Below are positions 18,006 to 28,039 of a stretch of DNA of 64,000 nucleotides, one piece after another. This DNA comes from Rodentibacter caecimuris. Its GTDB lineage: Bacteria > Pseudomonadota > Gammaproteobacteria > Enterobacterales > Pasteurellaceae. The notes under the pieces are model-generated. The model was given only the letters and a program-made list of their open reading frames with translations, was not told the DNA's origin and did no database searches. The stretch is from the NCBI RefSeq assembly GCF_024622045.1, contig NZ_JANKBP010000014.1; one strand, written 5' to 3'. The number at the start of each line of letters is the position of its first letter. The first letter of the stretch is position 1. The translations under genes and the position numbers were made by a program.

Positions 18006-18389
18006 CTATTTATATAATTTATGATACATTTTTCTGAGTTCCGGTAGCTCGTTGAGCTTTTCTTTCGCTTCATTTAATTTATTCTGTTTCGCTAATTCCG
18101 ATGCTTGCGTGGCAATATCAATGACTTTTTGTAAACCTTGTTGGTAGCCTGAAAATTGTGAGGTATCGCCGTTCCATTTCGGCGGCAGGGTCGCTTTGGA
18201 TTTTTCTGCTGCATCAATAAATTTTGTCATGCTGTTTTGAAATTCTTCAACGGAGTCGGCACGATTAGCAAAATTTAAACGTTGCGCCATAATAATCATT
18301 TCATCACGAAGATTAATGGCGTCTGTTGATGAAGCAAAAGTAGAAATGGCAGTGATGGCAACGGCAATAAAAGTAAAAAGTTTTTTCAT
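18006..18389 (-). CDS. cybC: Cytochrome b562-family periplasmic protein
   Basis: A 127-residue protein with a signal peptide (MKKLFTFIAVAITAISTFAS) and a four-helix bundle. Cytochrome b562 binds heme non-covalently through Met near the start of helix 1 and His near the end of helix 4. Candidates here are Met in LRDEMIIMAQ and His in RKMYHKLYK, and no CXXCH is present, as expected. A TTG start 12 bases upstream is possible, but the ATG at 18389 has GGAA at suitable spacing and gives a normal signal peptide. The physiological electron partner is unknown. Confidence 0.85.
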   Translation of the reverse strand: MKKLFTFIAVAITAISTFASSTDAINLRDEMIIMAQRLNFANRADSVEEFQNSMTKFIDAAEKSKATLPPKWNGDTSQFSGYQQGLQKVIDIATQASELAKQNKLNEAKEKLNELPELRKMYHKLYK

Positions 18390-18480
18390 AGTATGTTCCA
18401 ATTTTGTTCCTATATAGAATTGATTATGCTATTTAAAAATCAATATGATAAATAGCGGGACAGATTTTATCCTATCAGTA

Positions 18481-18510
18481 AAAATGCGGTCAAATTTAAC
18501 CGCACTTTTC
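18481..18510 (-). terminator. murQ terminator
   Basis: A hairpin of ACCGCACTT (18499-18507) with the degenerate signal AAATGCGGT (18482-18490) lies just after the murQ stop. It has one mismatch to the standard uptake sequence. Confidence 0.65.
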
Positions 18511-18513
18511 CCT

Positions 18514-19425
18514 TTATTTTGTCAACGCTTTCCGCAAATGCCCTTTTTCTTTCTCTAATAATGCTTGGGAAGTATTTTTATCCAATCCGCTTAAAATCAT
18601 CATAATAGCCAATTTTGCGTTTTGTTCGGCAAGAATAAGATTTTTTTCTGCGGTAGTTTCATCACAATCGGTCGCCAGCATAACAATGCGAATAGCGCGT
18701 GCTTTAAGTTTTTCATTGCTGACTTGTACATCCACCATTAAATTTTCATAGCACTTACCGAGCAAAATCATTGATGCCGTCGTCAGCATATTTAGTACTA
18801 ATTTTTGTGCCGTACCTGATTTTAAACGGCTGGAGCCTGTTAAGATTTCTGCACCGACAACGGTATCAATGGCAATATCGGCGATTTGAGCCATTGCCGA
18901 ATGCGGGTTGCTGGCGATAGAGATGGTTACGGCACATTGTTGTTTGGCATAATGTAATGCGCCTAAAACATAAGGCGTACGCCCACTGGCGGCAATGCCG
19001 ACCAAAACATCGTTAGCTGAAAATTTGATTGTGCGTAAATCGTCGATTGCCGCAGTTTGGCTATCTTCAGCGCCTTCTACAGGATGGCGAATAGCAAGCT
19101 CTCCGCCTGCAATAATCCCTTTCACCATTTCACCGCTTACACCAAAAGTAGGCGGACATTCAGAGGCATCGAGAACGCCTAAACGTCCGCTTGTGCCGGA
19201 GCCTATATATATCAATCTCCCCCCTTGCTGAAATGCCTTTACAATGACTTCTACCGCTTGGGCAATTTGGGGTAATACCCGTTCAATAGCAAGGGGGATT
19301 TGACGATCCTCTTGGTTCATGAGGGTGACGATTTCTAGGGCAGAAAGCTGATCGATATTCATCGAACGGGGATTACGTTGTTCGGTGATTAGGGTTGAAA
19401 GCGTTTGAAGAAGTTGTTCGTTCAT
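18514..19425 (-). CDS. murQ: N-acetylmuramic acid 6-phosphate etherase
   Basis: Cleaves the lactyl ether of MurNAc-6-phosphate to give GlcNAc-6-phosphate in cell-wall recycling. The 303-residue protein has the SIS phosphosugar-binding motif GSGTSGRLGVLDASECPPTF at residues about 74-93, and GIAASGRTPYV near 148. The C-terminal extension ending LRKALTK is typical. No murP or anmK is adjacent, so it is separate from other recycling genes here. Start at 19425 follows a GGAACAAG ribosome site. Confidence 0.95.
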   Translation of the reverse strand: MNEQLLQTLSTLITEQRNPRSMNIDQLSALEIVTLMNQEDRQIPLAIERVLPQIAQAVEVIVKAFQQGGRLIYIGSGTSGRLGVLDASECPPTFGVSGEMVKGIIAGGELAIRHPVEGAEDSQTAAIDDLRTIKFSANDVLVGIAASGRTPYVLGALHYAKQQCAVTISIASNPHSAMAQIADIAIDTVVGAEILTGSSRLKSGTAQKLVLNMLTTASMILLGKCYENLMVDVQVSNEKLKARAIRIVMLATDCDETTAEKNLILAEQNAKLAIMMILSGLDKNTSQALLEKEKGHLRKALTK

Positions 19426-19527
19426 ACTTGTTCCGATTTAAGTGGGTAGGGTGGAAACCATCGTATTATGTTATTGCAAATAATGTGGGATAAATCTCTC
19501 GTTTATGTATCGCGTGTGGTTTCTTTT

Positions 19528-20376
19528 TTACTTTTTCAAATTTGACCACGCAACCGCAAGCAGGATAATTGAACCGCCGATCAGCATTTTTACGCTAGGC
19601 GTTTCGCCAAACAACCACCATGCCAATGCAATGCTGTAAACAGGTTCAAGCGAGATAATCATTGAGGCAGTACGGGCGTTGATGGTGTCAAGGCTGGAAA
19701 TAAACAGAGTATAAGCCACACTGGTGCATAAAAAACCGATACAGAAGATCCAAAACCAGTCTATTGCCGACACAGCGAATAATTTGTCGCCGGAGAAAGG
19801 CAGTAAGAAAATTGCCGCCGCTAAATATTGCCAAAAACTGGCTTGCAGACCTGAAAGTTTACTCATGCTTTTACGGTTTACCACGGCAAGTATGCCATAA
19901 GCAACCGCAGATAAAATGCCCCAGAGTAACCCTTGGGTATTTTCACTGCTGAAATTGAAATCCGGTGTTACCAAAATTAAACCGATGGTGATGGCTATCA
20001 GTAAGATAATATCTTTGGCGTATAATTTTTCTTTGAAAAAAACAGACTCAAATAGGGCGACAAAAGCGGGAAAACTGGCAAAACCCAGCGTGGCTAATGC
20101 TACGCCGCCTACTTTTACGGCGACAAAGAACGTAACCCAGTGGATAGCCAGTAACACTCCGGAGAGCATTAGTTGCCCAAATTGCCCTTTCGTTATTTTG
20201 GCAAGCGGTTGTTTTTGGTAAAGGAAATATAAAATTAAAATAGCGGAGGCAATTAAAACCCGTCCGAGTACGAGCGTGTCCGCCTCGCTTGTGGTTAATG
20301 CCCCAAAAATGCCGGACGCACCAAAAAGCACTGCCGTGCCATGTACTTTTAATAATGCTAAATTGTATTTGTTCAT
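19528..20376 (-). CDS. EamA/DMT-family permease
   Basis: A 282-residue inner-membrane protein with ten predicted helices arranged as two EamA repeats (about residues 5-135 and 150-280). Motifs are GLLWGILSAVAYGILAV at the start of the second repeat and SLEPVYSIALAWWLFGE near the end. An upstream ATG (20388) would add MYNS; neither start has a strong ribosome site. The family exports or imports amino acids, nucleotides or other metabolites; no substrate can be read from the sequence. Confidence 0.85.
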   Translation of the reverse strand: MNKYNLALLKVHGTAVLFGASGIFGALTTSEADTLVLGRVLIASAILILYFLYQKQPLAKITKGQFGQLMLSGVLLAIHWVTFFVAVKVGGVALATLGFASFPAFVALFESVFFKEKLYAKDIILLIAITIGLILVTPDFNFSSENTQGLLWGILSAVAYGILAVVNRKSMSKLSGLQASFWQYLAAAIFLLPFSGDKLFAVSAIDWFWIFCIGFLCTSVAYTLFISSLDTINARTASMIISLEPVYSIALAWWLFGETPSVKMLIGGSIILLAVAWSNLKK

Positions 20377-20487
20377 TGAGTTGTACATTGATCAGTGATG
20401 ACGATATTAGATAAACAAAAAAGCGGCAGGTTATTCTGCCGTTTTTAGTTTCTCAATTTTCCTTTATTTTGTCTGTTCTCGGTTAAA

Positions 20488-21669
20488 TTATGGTACAAAA
20501 TAATGCGGGACGAAATGACTATCGTTGCCCGTCACTGCGGTGAAATCTTCACGTAATCCCATGCCGCACGCCACATCACCAATGACCCAAGAGCCGATAA
20601 CAGGATACATACCATCAAAATTTGGCAGCTCAAATTTCTGTTGATAAATATAACCGGACGTATCATAGAACGCTGAGTGTTCGCTACCTTTAGCGGCAAA
20701 TTCTACGCCATTATTTTTTTCATAATAGAATAGGTTAGCCCCTTCCCGACCAAGCAGTGGTTTTTTTACCCAAATGGCATTGCGATCGGTAATATCAAAT
20801 TTGTTGAAATAAGCAGGCAGTAAATTCGGGTGATTAGGATAACGCTGCCATAATTTTGCGAGTAATGCTTTGTTACTTAATAACATTTTCCAAGCCGGCT
20901 CAATAAAATGCGTATTGGCTGTCGGGATATGTTGAGCAAACTCCGCCCCGCTTAACCATTCCAAAGGATAGAGTTTGAAAAGCATTTCAATCGGCGTGTC
21001 GTTTAAATCAACAAATTCTTTGCTGTCTTTGTTATAACCAATGTCTTCCACTGCAAGTTGGTGGATATGCCAGCCGGCATTATAAGCAACGTCTGCAAGG
21101 TAATCTAAATTGCCCCAGTCTTCTCGTCCGGCTTCTTGCATGGCACTGAAATAGAAATCGCTTTTTCCGCTCTGTTGTTTGAGAAAGCTGAAATGTTTGA
21201 GTAATTCTTCGTGGATCCAATTAAATTGGTCACGATGTTGTAACCCTTCAATTTGCTCCAGCCATTGCCATTGCACGACAGCGGCCTCTAATAAAGACGT
21301 CGGCGTATCGGCATTGTATTCAAACATTTTTAAATTTTCACCGTCATAACCAAAATCAAAACGTCCGTATAAATAGGGCGCTTGTTTATGCCATGAGTCT
21401 TCAATCAGCTGCTTTTGTAAATCGGTGAAACGATAATAGGCATAATCGCCTTGCTTGATTTCATCGGCAACAAAATTTAAACACATTGAGTGAAGTTCAT
21501 TGGTGGTATCTTCAATACGATCGATCTCAGCCAAGGTAAATTCGTAGGCGACATTATCCGACCAATAGTGAGAACCGTCGCTGGAAGGTAAATTGTAATA
21601 ATCAAACCCCACATCTAACAGTTGTTGCACCATATCAGGGCGGGTAGGAAAACCGCTTATGCGTTTCAT
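20488..21669 (-). CDS. ygiC: Glutathionylspermidine synthase-like ATP-grasp protein YgiC
   Basis: A 393-residue protein of the family named after the synthetase half of glutathionylspermidine synthase. The N-terminus KRISGFPTRPD is followed by the FEYNADTPTSLLEA block (about residue 125) and ATP-grasp motifs KKPLLGREGAN and IGSWVIGD. It has no amidase domain, so it is the YgiC/YjfC form whose substrate is unknown. The true start is 21669, one base after the ygiB stop, with a strong GGAGGG ribosome site inside the end of ygiB. Reading further upstream would overlap ygiB. Confidence 0.9.
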   Translation of the reverse strand: MKRISGFPTRPDMVQQLLDVGFDYYNLPSSDGSHYWSDNVAYEFTLAEIDRIEDTTNELHSMCLNFVADEIKQGDYAYYRFTDLQKQLIEDSWHKQAPYLYGRFDFGYDGENLKMFEYNADTPTSLLEAAVVQWQWLEQIEGLQHRDQFNWIHEELLKHFSFLKQQSGKSDFYFSAMQEAGREDWGNLDYLADVAYNAGWHIHQLAVEDIGYNKDSKEFVDLNDTPIEMLFKLYPLEWLSGAEFAQHIPTANTHFIEPAWKMLLSNKALLAKLWQRYPNHPNLLPAYFNKFDITDRNAIWVKKPLLGREGANLFYYEKNNGVEFAAKGSEHSAFYDTSGYIYQQKFELPNFDGMYPVIGSWVIGDVACGMGLREDFTAVTGNDSHFVPHYFVP

Positions 21670-21670
21670 C

Positions 21671-22267
21671 TTACCCTCCGCTACTACGGTTTGAATGGCT
21701 TGGGCTGCTAAAGCCGCCGCGTGCAATTGGTTTGCTGTTCATACTCCCCGCTTTGCCTTTTACCAACATAGGTTTCCCCACAGAACGATTAGTTTGAGGT
21801 TGGATAACTTGCCCGCTAGGGGTTGAAACCGCACGATTGCCCGGATGATAGCTCGGCCCGAGGAAATTACTAATGGCTCGAGCCGCCACATAACCCATCA
21901 CACCGCCGGCAATAGCAGCACCCAAAGAGGGATCGTTGCTTTCTGCGTTGGCGGTGGTTTCTCTGGTCGCGTTATTTTGCTCAGTTTGAGTTTGATTGGC
22001 ATTTTGCCACTCATTGTTATTGGTATTTTCACCGTTATTACGCAATCCTAAACCAGAAAGCGAATTACCGTTTTGTGATTGTTGGTTTACATTTTGCGTT
22101 TGCGTATTTTCGGTTGTTTTATCCGCTTCGCATAATTCAATTTTTTTCCAATCGGCAAGGCAGTCGTCAAGGGAATGGTACACATCACGTTGTACTTCTT
22201 CCTCCGAACAACCGCCAAGTAAGGCGACAATAGAGAGTGTAACGAGGATTTGATTTTTCTTTTTCAT
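21671..22267 (-). CDS. ygiB: DUF1190-family lipoprotein YgiB
   Basis: A 198-residue lipoprotein. The signal peptide ends in a lipobox VALLGGC (Cys about residue 20). A low-complexity Asn/Gln/Thr-rich segment follows (about residues 55-110), then a glycine-rich hydrophobic stretch SLGAAIAGGVMGYVAARAI and a Ser/Gly-rich tail. ygiB and ygiC are neighbours in many Gammaproteobacteria. It overlaps yigB by four bases (ATGA) and ygiC starts one base after it, so all three are coupled. Confidence 0.88.
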   Translation of the reverse strand: MKKKNQILVTLSIVALLGGCSEEEVQRDVYHSLDDCLADWKKIELCEADKTTENTQTQNVNQQSQNGNSLSGLGLRNNGENTNNNEWQNANQTQTEQNNATRETTANAESNDPSLGAAIAGGVMGYVAARAISNFLGPSYHPGNRAVSTPSGQVIQPQTNRSVGKPMLVKGKAGSMNSKPIARGGFSSPSHSNRSSGG

Positions 22268-22968
22268 AATAATAACAGTTCAGTTAAGTGATTGATTTCT
22301 AAAGTTGGTAGTAGGGTAGCTGTGGTGAAGTCAGCGATCTGATTATCAGATAAATTAATCCACACCGCTTGGCAACCCGCTTGGATTGCTCCCTGTACAT
22401 CCGTGGTTAGGTGATCGCCCACATGCAGAATTTCCTGTGGTGAAACATTAAAATAATCGGCGGTTTGTAGGAATAAATCTTTGTGGGGTTTCGCTCTACC
22501 ATGCTCGCCGCCACGCAGAACCAGATCAAATTGTGATAAACCTATGCGTGAAGGAGCAACGTTGCCATTTGTAATAACACTGAGCTTATAGCGGTTTTTT
22601 AATTCATTTAGTATGCGAAATGTCTCTTGCGGTAAATGAATTTGATGACGCCAATGCAGAAATTCATTCATCGCAAGGGATAAAGTGCGGTCAATTTCTA
22701 CCGCACTTTTGTTTTGTGCATGTAAAAATTGGCGTAATGCTTCTTTTCGCCACTCTGTTACATTTTCGCTTAATAGCGGATTTTCCTGTGCGATACGATC
22801 TTTCCAAGCCAACCATTCCGTTTCAAAGGTAGGGCATTGGGTTAGGGTTTGTGTGTATTGTACAAACCGTGAAACCGCGCGGCGAATCACATCACGGTTG
22901 TCATAAAGGGTGTCGTCCAAATCAAAGCTGATGACTTTGAAAGGATTCGGATTGCGGTAAAATTTCAT
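22264..22968 (-). CDS. yigB: HAD phosphatase YigB (riboflavin pathway)
   Basis: A 234-residue HAD-family hydrolase resembling E. coli YigB, one of the phosphatases that dephosphorylate the ribitylaminouracil intermediate of riboflavin synthesis. Motif I is FDLDDTLYDN (about 15-24), motif II VITNGN (about 136), the conserved lysine GRAKPHKD (about 159), and motif IV HVGDHLTTDVQGA (about 182). The coding region carries an inverted pair of uptake signals (22683-22708), unusual within a gene. Start codon abuts the preceding stop codon. YjjG is a related alternative. Confidence 0.87.
   Translation of the reverse strand: MKFYRNPNPFKVISFDLDDTLYDNRDVIRRAVSRFVQYTQTLTQCPTFETEWLAWKDRIAQENPLLSENVTEWRKEALRQFLHAQNKSAVEIDRTLSLAMNEFLHWRHQIHLPQETFRILNELKNRYKLSVITNGNVAPSRIGLSQFDLVLRGGEHGRAKPHKDLFLQTADYFNVSPQEILHVGDHLTTDVQGAIQAGCQAVWINLSDNQIADFTTATLLPTLEINHLTELLLL
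22683..22708. repeat. Inverted uptake-signal pair inside yigB
   Basis: AAGTGCGGT (22683-22691) and ACCGCACTT (22699-22707) form a potential 9-bp hairpin inside the yigB coding sequence. It encodes KSAVEIDRTL on the minus strand. A short T-run follows in the plus direction, not in the direction of yigB transcription. Confidence 0.85.
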
Positions 22969-23388
22969 TTATTTGATGGTTTTCACGCCAAGCCATTGCT
23001 CGGCTTTTTCATTGGTGATTTCTTCCCTTGTCCACATACTCATTAAATTCGGTTGTGGATGTTTGCTACTGTTATAACCGACTAAACGGGCAAAATCAAA
23101 TACTGCGTGCGGATAACCATTAATTAAAAGTAATGCCAAATAACCGGTTTCATCCCAACAGATTTCCAATTTGCGGGCCTCATGATGATTTGAGGTGGAA
23201 TCCACATTATAAATGTGTAGGACATCAACGATCGGTTGGGCATTTTGGCGCATATCCAACGCATAAAAATAGCCGGTTTCGCCGTCATCTTCAAACATCA
23301 CGGCAAGGTGATCATACTGGGTTGAATGAGTGCCGACTTGTTTGGGTTGTCCGAGGAAGAGTTGATCCTCAAGGGTGAGATGTAACAT
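22969..23388 (-). CDS. Conserved hypothetical protein (possibly DUF2251)
   Basis: A 139-residue soluble protein with no signal peptide or membrane segment. It contains segments FEDDGETGYFYALD, ICWDETGYLALLLINGYPHAVFDF and a Trp-rich end (SMWTREEI). From memory it resembles the DUF2251 family, but I am not certain. Function unknown. It lies between a Nudix gene (8-base gap) and yigB (no gap), within a five-gene minus-strand operon, so expression is tied to them. Confidence 0.8.
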   Translation of the reverse strand: MLHLTLEDQLFLGQPKQVGTHSTQYDHLAVMFEDDGETGYFYALDMRQNAQPIVDVLHIYNVDSTSNHHEARKLEICWDETGYLALLLINGYPHAVFDFARLVGYNSSKHPQPNLMSMWTREEITNEKAEQWLGVKTIK

Positions 23389-23396
23389 AATTTTTC

Positions 23397-24035
23397 CTAA
23401 TCAAATAGTGTTGTCCACGATTTACTATGGCGTGCTTGAAAACAAAGTGCAATTTGCGCAGCTGTGTTTTTGGCTTCGTCTAAGGGTGGCAGTTCATCTA
23501 ACGCAAAATAATCGGATTGCAAGGTTTCGCTGTTTGATTGAAATTCACCACTTAATTGCTCACACATCACAAAGGTTTTTAATACACGATAGGCAAAAGG
23601 CGGAAAATTGTGTTTATGTTGATCGTGAATGGCAATAATGAAAGTGGGCTCTACCTCAAGTCCCGCTTCTTCTTTTACTTCTTTTATTGTATTGCTATGA
23701 ATGGTTTCCAATACATCACACCAACCGCTGGGTAACGACCAAAGCCCATCATTTTCTTGCACCAGCAAAATTTTATCGTTTTGGAAAATTACCGCACGTG
23801 TATCTACTTTGGGCGTTTGATAGCCCTCTTCACTGCAAAAAAGATTTTTCACTGTTTCTGTTGGGAGTGCCGTTTTATAGCTTAGCATTTCTGCAGAGAG
23901 ATCACGTAAGCGTTCATAACGTTCAATATCGTAGATATTTTTACAATAAGTGAGACCGTTTTGTGCAATGCTTTGGATTTCAATCGCCCAAGTGAGCCAA
24001 GGCTCGGTTAGCAGTGAATGAGTGGGTATAGTCAT
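23397..24035 (-). CDS. Nudix hydrolase with N-terminal helical domain
   Basis: A 212-residue protein. The first ~65 residues resemble the helical domain that precedes Nudix domains in ADP-ribose/CDP-choline pyrophosphatase-like proteins. The Nudix box at about residues 103-125 reads GWCDVLETIHSN..IKEVKEEAGL, with Lys in place of the usual Arg before the first Glu; the metal-binding glutamates are kept. An AAGGTG ribosome site precedes the start. It is the first gene of a tight operon with the unknown gene, yigB, ygiB and ygiC. Substrate not identifiable. Confidence 0.85.
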   Translation of the reverse strand: MTIPTHSLLTEPWLTWAIEIQSIAQNGLTYCKNIYDIERYERLRDLSAEMLSYKTALPTETVKNLFCSEEGYQTPKVDTRAVIFQNDKILLVQENDGLWSLPSGWCDVLETIHSNTIKEVKEEAGLEVEPTFIIAIHDQHKHNFPPFAYRVLKTFVMCEQLSGEFQSNSETLQSDYFALDELPPLDEAKNTAAQIALCFQARHSKSWTTLFD

Positions 24036-24052
24036 AAAAACACCTTAAAAAA

Positions 24053-24082
24053 ACACCGCACTTTTTCCTAAAAGTGCGGTGC
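24053..24082 (-). terminator. eno terminator (uptake-signal pair)
   Basis: ACCGCACTT (24055-24063) and AAGTGCGGT (24072-24080) form a hairpin followed on the minus strand by seven Ts. It separates eno from the downstream Nudix operon. Confidence 0.88.
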
Positions 24083-24107
24083 GATTTCGGTTTAAATCAA
24101 CCAAAGA

Positions 24108-25418
<1,311 letters not shown>

Positions 25419-25632
25419 TTTAGCTTTCCTCTATTTAAGACTAACAAAAGATACTGGCGCATATATTAGAATGAATTTCAGAATTTGTCTCTTAAAAAAT
25501 ATGATATTGATAAATAAACATTATAAATACAACAAAAACTAAACAATCCCGATACAAGTTTGAATCATTTTATTGTCATAAATCTATTTTAGAATAAATT
25601 CAGCGATATACCGCCTAATATAGGAGATTATT

Positions 25633-26535
25633 ATGTTTATTTACCGAATTTTATTTTCCGCATCGATGATTATATTCCTGCCGAAAATCTTGTATGCAAC
25701 TGAATTATCCTTTTCAAGTTCTGCTCAACAGTTACAATTGATTGCTCATCGCGCCGGAAAAGATGATGCTCCCGAAAATACTTCATTTGCAATCAATGAA
25801 GCGCTGAAAAATAAAGCAGATGCAATTTGGATTACTATTCAATTATCAAAAGATAACATTCCCGTTCTATATCGTCCTAAAGATTTATCGGTAAATACCA
25901 ATGCTAAAGGGGTTGTCTCAGAATATTCTGCCGCTGAATTAAAAAAATTGGATGCGGCATATTATTTCAAACCGAATGATGGTTACCCCTATCGCAATAA
26001 AGATATTGGTATTCCCAGTTTAGACGATATTTTAACGTCTTATCCGGAAACCTTTTTCTATTTGGATCTCAAATCGCCCGATGCTGATCCTATCAGTATG
26101 AAAAATGCGCTGCTACAAGTGCTGACTAAACATAAGGCGTTTAACCGAGTGAGAGTGTATTCTACAAACAAAGCATTTACAGAGATGTTATCAGCGGAAA
26201 TACCGGTTTTTGCTCCACGGGATCTTACCCGACAATATTTAGTCGAAACGGCATTAAATAGTAATCACTGCCCGACACCGTTAAAAGCGGAATATTGGCA
26301 CGGCTTTGAACTTTATCGGAAAGTTAAAGTTGTTGAAACTTTTACATTGGGAGAAGGGATAAGTGAAGCACTACTGGCTTGGTCAGCGGAAGATATAAAA
26401 TGTTTTAGACAAACACCCCAACATATTATTTTATTCGGTATAAAAACCAAAGAAGATCTGGATTTGGTTAGTAAATTAGGGGTTGATGGTGTGATGGTTG
26501 ATTCTCCTAAATACTTTTCTTCTTTAATGCATTAA
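25633..26535 (+). CDS. Divergent glycerophosphodiester phosphodiesterase-like exported protein
   Basis: A 300-residue protein with a signal peptide (about residues 1-22) and a GDPD TIM-barrel pattern. The HR..APENT motif (about 38-49) is present, as are FYLDLKS (about 145) and the C-terminal GVDGVMVDSP. However, the usual metal-binding E-x-D before the second strand is replaced by WIT (in AIWITIQLSKD), and the usual HD after VPV is RP (VLYRPKDL). It may be a distinct subfamily, acting on other lipids or not catalytic at all. Located in the periplasm or as a secreted protein, alone between eno and purB. Confidence 0.8.
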   Translation: MFIYRILFSASMIIFLPKILYATELSFSSSAQQLQLIAHRAGKDDAPENTSFAINEALKNKADAIWITIQLSKDNIPVLYRPKDLSVNTNAKGVVSEYSAAELKKLDAAYYFKPNDGYPYRNKDIGIPSLDDILTSYPETFFYLDLKSPDADPISMKNALLQVLTKHKAFNRVRVYSTNKAFTEMLSAEIPVFAPRDLTRQYLVETALNSNHCPTPLKAEYWHGFELYRKVKVVETFTLGEGISEALLAWSAEDIKCFRQTPQHIILFGIKTKEDLDLVSKLGVDGVMVDSPKYFSSLMH

Positions 26536-26574
26536 TACTTTAGTATTCAGTAATCGAATCAAACATGATTATTC

Positions 26575-26617
26575 ATAAGTGCGGTCAAAATTCTCACTCA
26601 ATTTTAACCGCACTTTA
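26575..26617. terminator. Bidirectional uptake-signal terminator (GDPD / purB)
   Basis: AAGTGCGGT (26577-26585) and ACCGCACTT (26607-26615) lie between two convergent genes with a 21-base loop that can itself pair partly. Confidence 0.7.
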
Positions 26618-26627
26618 TCATGCTAAA

Positions 26628-27995
26628 TTATAGTTTTTCCACAAGCTCAACCGCCGCACCGATATAGCTTGCAGGGGTGAGTTGTTGTAAACGGGCTTTT
26701 TCTTCAGCCGGAATCTCAAGTTTCTCCACAAATTCCCGCATAGCTTGTTCATCTACGCGTTTGCCGCGAGTGAGTTCTTTGAGTTTCTCATAAGGTTTTT
26801 CAATACCGTAACGGCGCATTACGGTTTGGATTGGTTCCGCCAACACTTCCCAGTTTTGGTTGAGTTCATCACGCAAATGCTGCTCATTGACTTCTAATTT
26901 GCTGATACCTTTACGGGTCGCCGCATAGGCGATTAAACAGTAACCCACGCCCACGCCAAGATTACGTAAGACGGTGGAGTCCGTTAAATCCCGTTGCCAA
27001 CGGGAAACTGGTAGTTTTTGTCCTAGATGGGTCATCACTGCATTAGCAAGACCAAGATTGCCTTCTGAGTTCTCAAAGTCAATCGGGTTCACTTTATGCG
27101 GCATCGTGGAAGAACCGATTTCACCGGCAACGGTGCGTTGCTTGAAATGATTTAATGCAATATAGCCCCAGAGGTCTCGATCGAAATCAATGATGATGGT
27201 GTTAAAACGCACGATGGTATCAAAATATTCGGCGATGTAATCATGAGGTTCAATTTGTGTCGTGTAGGGGTTCCAATTCAAGCCGAGCGAGGTAACAAAT
27301 TCTTCGCTAAATTTATGCCAATCGAGATCCGGATAAGCAGATAAGTGGGCGTTGTAGTTGCCCACCGCACCGTTAATTTTGCCAAGAATCTCATTTTGTT
27401 GTAGTTGTTTGAATTGGCGGCGTAAACGATAGACCACATTTGCCATTTCTTTTCCGACAGTCGTAGGGGAAGCCGGCTGACCATGTGTGCGTGAAAGTAA
27501 TGGAATAGTTTTGTATTCGTTTGCAAGGCGGGTGATTTCATCAATGAGTTTTTGCCATTCCGGTAAAATCACAGTATCACGTGCTGTTTTTAGCATTAAT
27601 GCATGAGAAAGATTGTTGATGTCTTCGGAAGTGCAGGCAAAGTGAATAAATTCTGAAACGTTTGCTAATTCCGGTAAGGCTTCGCTTTTTTCTTTTAAGA
27701 AATATTCCACCGCTTTTACATCGTGATTAGTAGTGCGCTCAATTTCTTTAATGCGTTCTGCATCTTTTAGGCTAAATTCGCTGACAATGTTATTGAGGTA
27801 ATCGTTTGCCTCTTTAGATAAATGAGACACTTCCGGAATTGCGGCGGTCGCGGCTAATTTTTGTAACCAGCGAATTTCAACGGTCACGCGGAATTTAAGT
27901 AAACCGAATTCACTAAAAATGTCGCGAAGTGCGGTTGCTTTGTCTTGGTAACGCCCATCAATTGGGGAAATCGCAGTCAGTGCGGAAAGTTGCAT
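26628..27995 (-). CDS. purB: Adenylosuccinate lyase
   Basis: Acts twice in purine synthesis, releasing fumarate from SAICAR and from adenylosuccinate. The 455-residue protein has the superfamily signature GSSTMPHKVNPIDFENSE (about 289-306), the ARTTNHDVKAVEYFLKE-like block near residue 87, and TRGKRVDEQAMREF near the C-terminus. The start has a CCGGAG ribosome site. It follows hflD on the same strand with a 44-base gap, matching the common hflD-purB pairing. Confidence 0.98.
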   Translation of the reverse strand: MQLSALTAISPIDGRYQDKATALRDIFSEFGLLKFRVTVEIRWLQKLAATAAIPEVSHLSKEANDYLNNIVSEFSLKDAERIKEIERTTNHDVKAVEYFLKEKSEALPELANVSEFIHFACTSEDINNLSHALMLKTARDTVILPEWQKLIDEITRLANEYKTIPLLSRTHGQPASPTTVGKEMANVVYRLRRQFKQLQQNEILGKINGAVGNYNAHLSAYPDLDWHKFSEEFVTSLGLNWNPYTTQIEPHDYIAEYFDTIVRFNTIIIDFDRDLWGYIALNHFKQRTVAGEIGSSTMPHKVNPIDFENSEGNLGLANAVMTHLGQKLPVSRWQRDLTDSTVLRNLGVGVGYCLIAYAATRKGISKLEVNEQHLRDELNQNWEVLAEPIQTVMRRYGIEKPYEKLKELTRGKRVDEQAMREFVEKLEIPAEEKARLQQLTPASYIGAAVELVEKL

Positions 27996-28039
27996 AAAAT
28001 ACTCCGGTGTATTAAGGGATGTTGATCATTAAGAATAAA

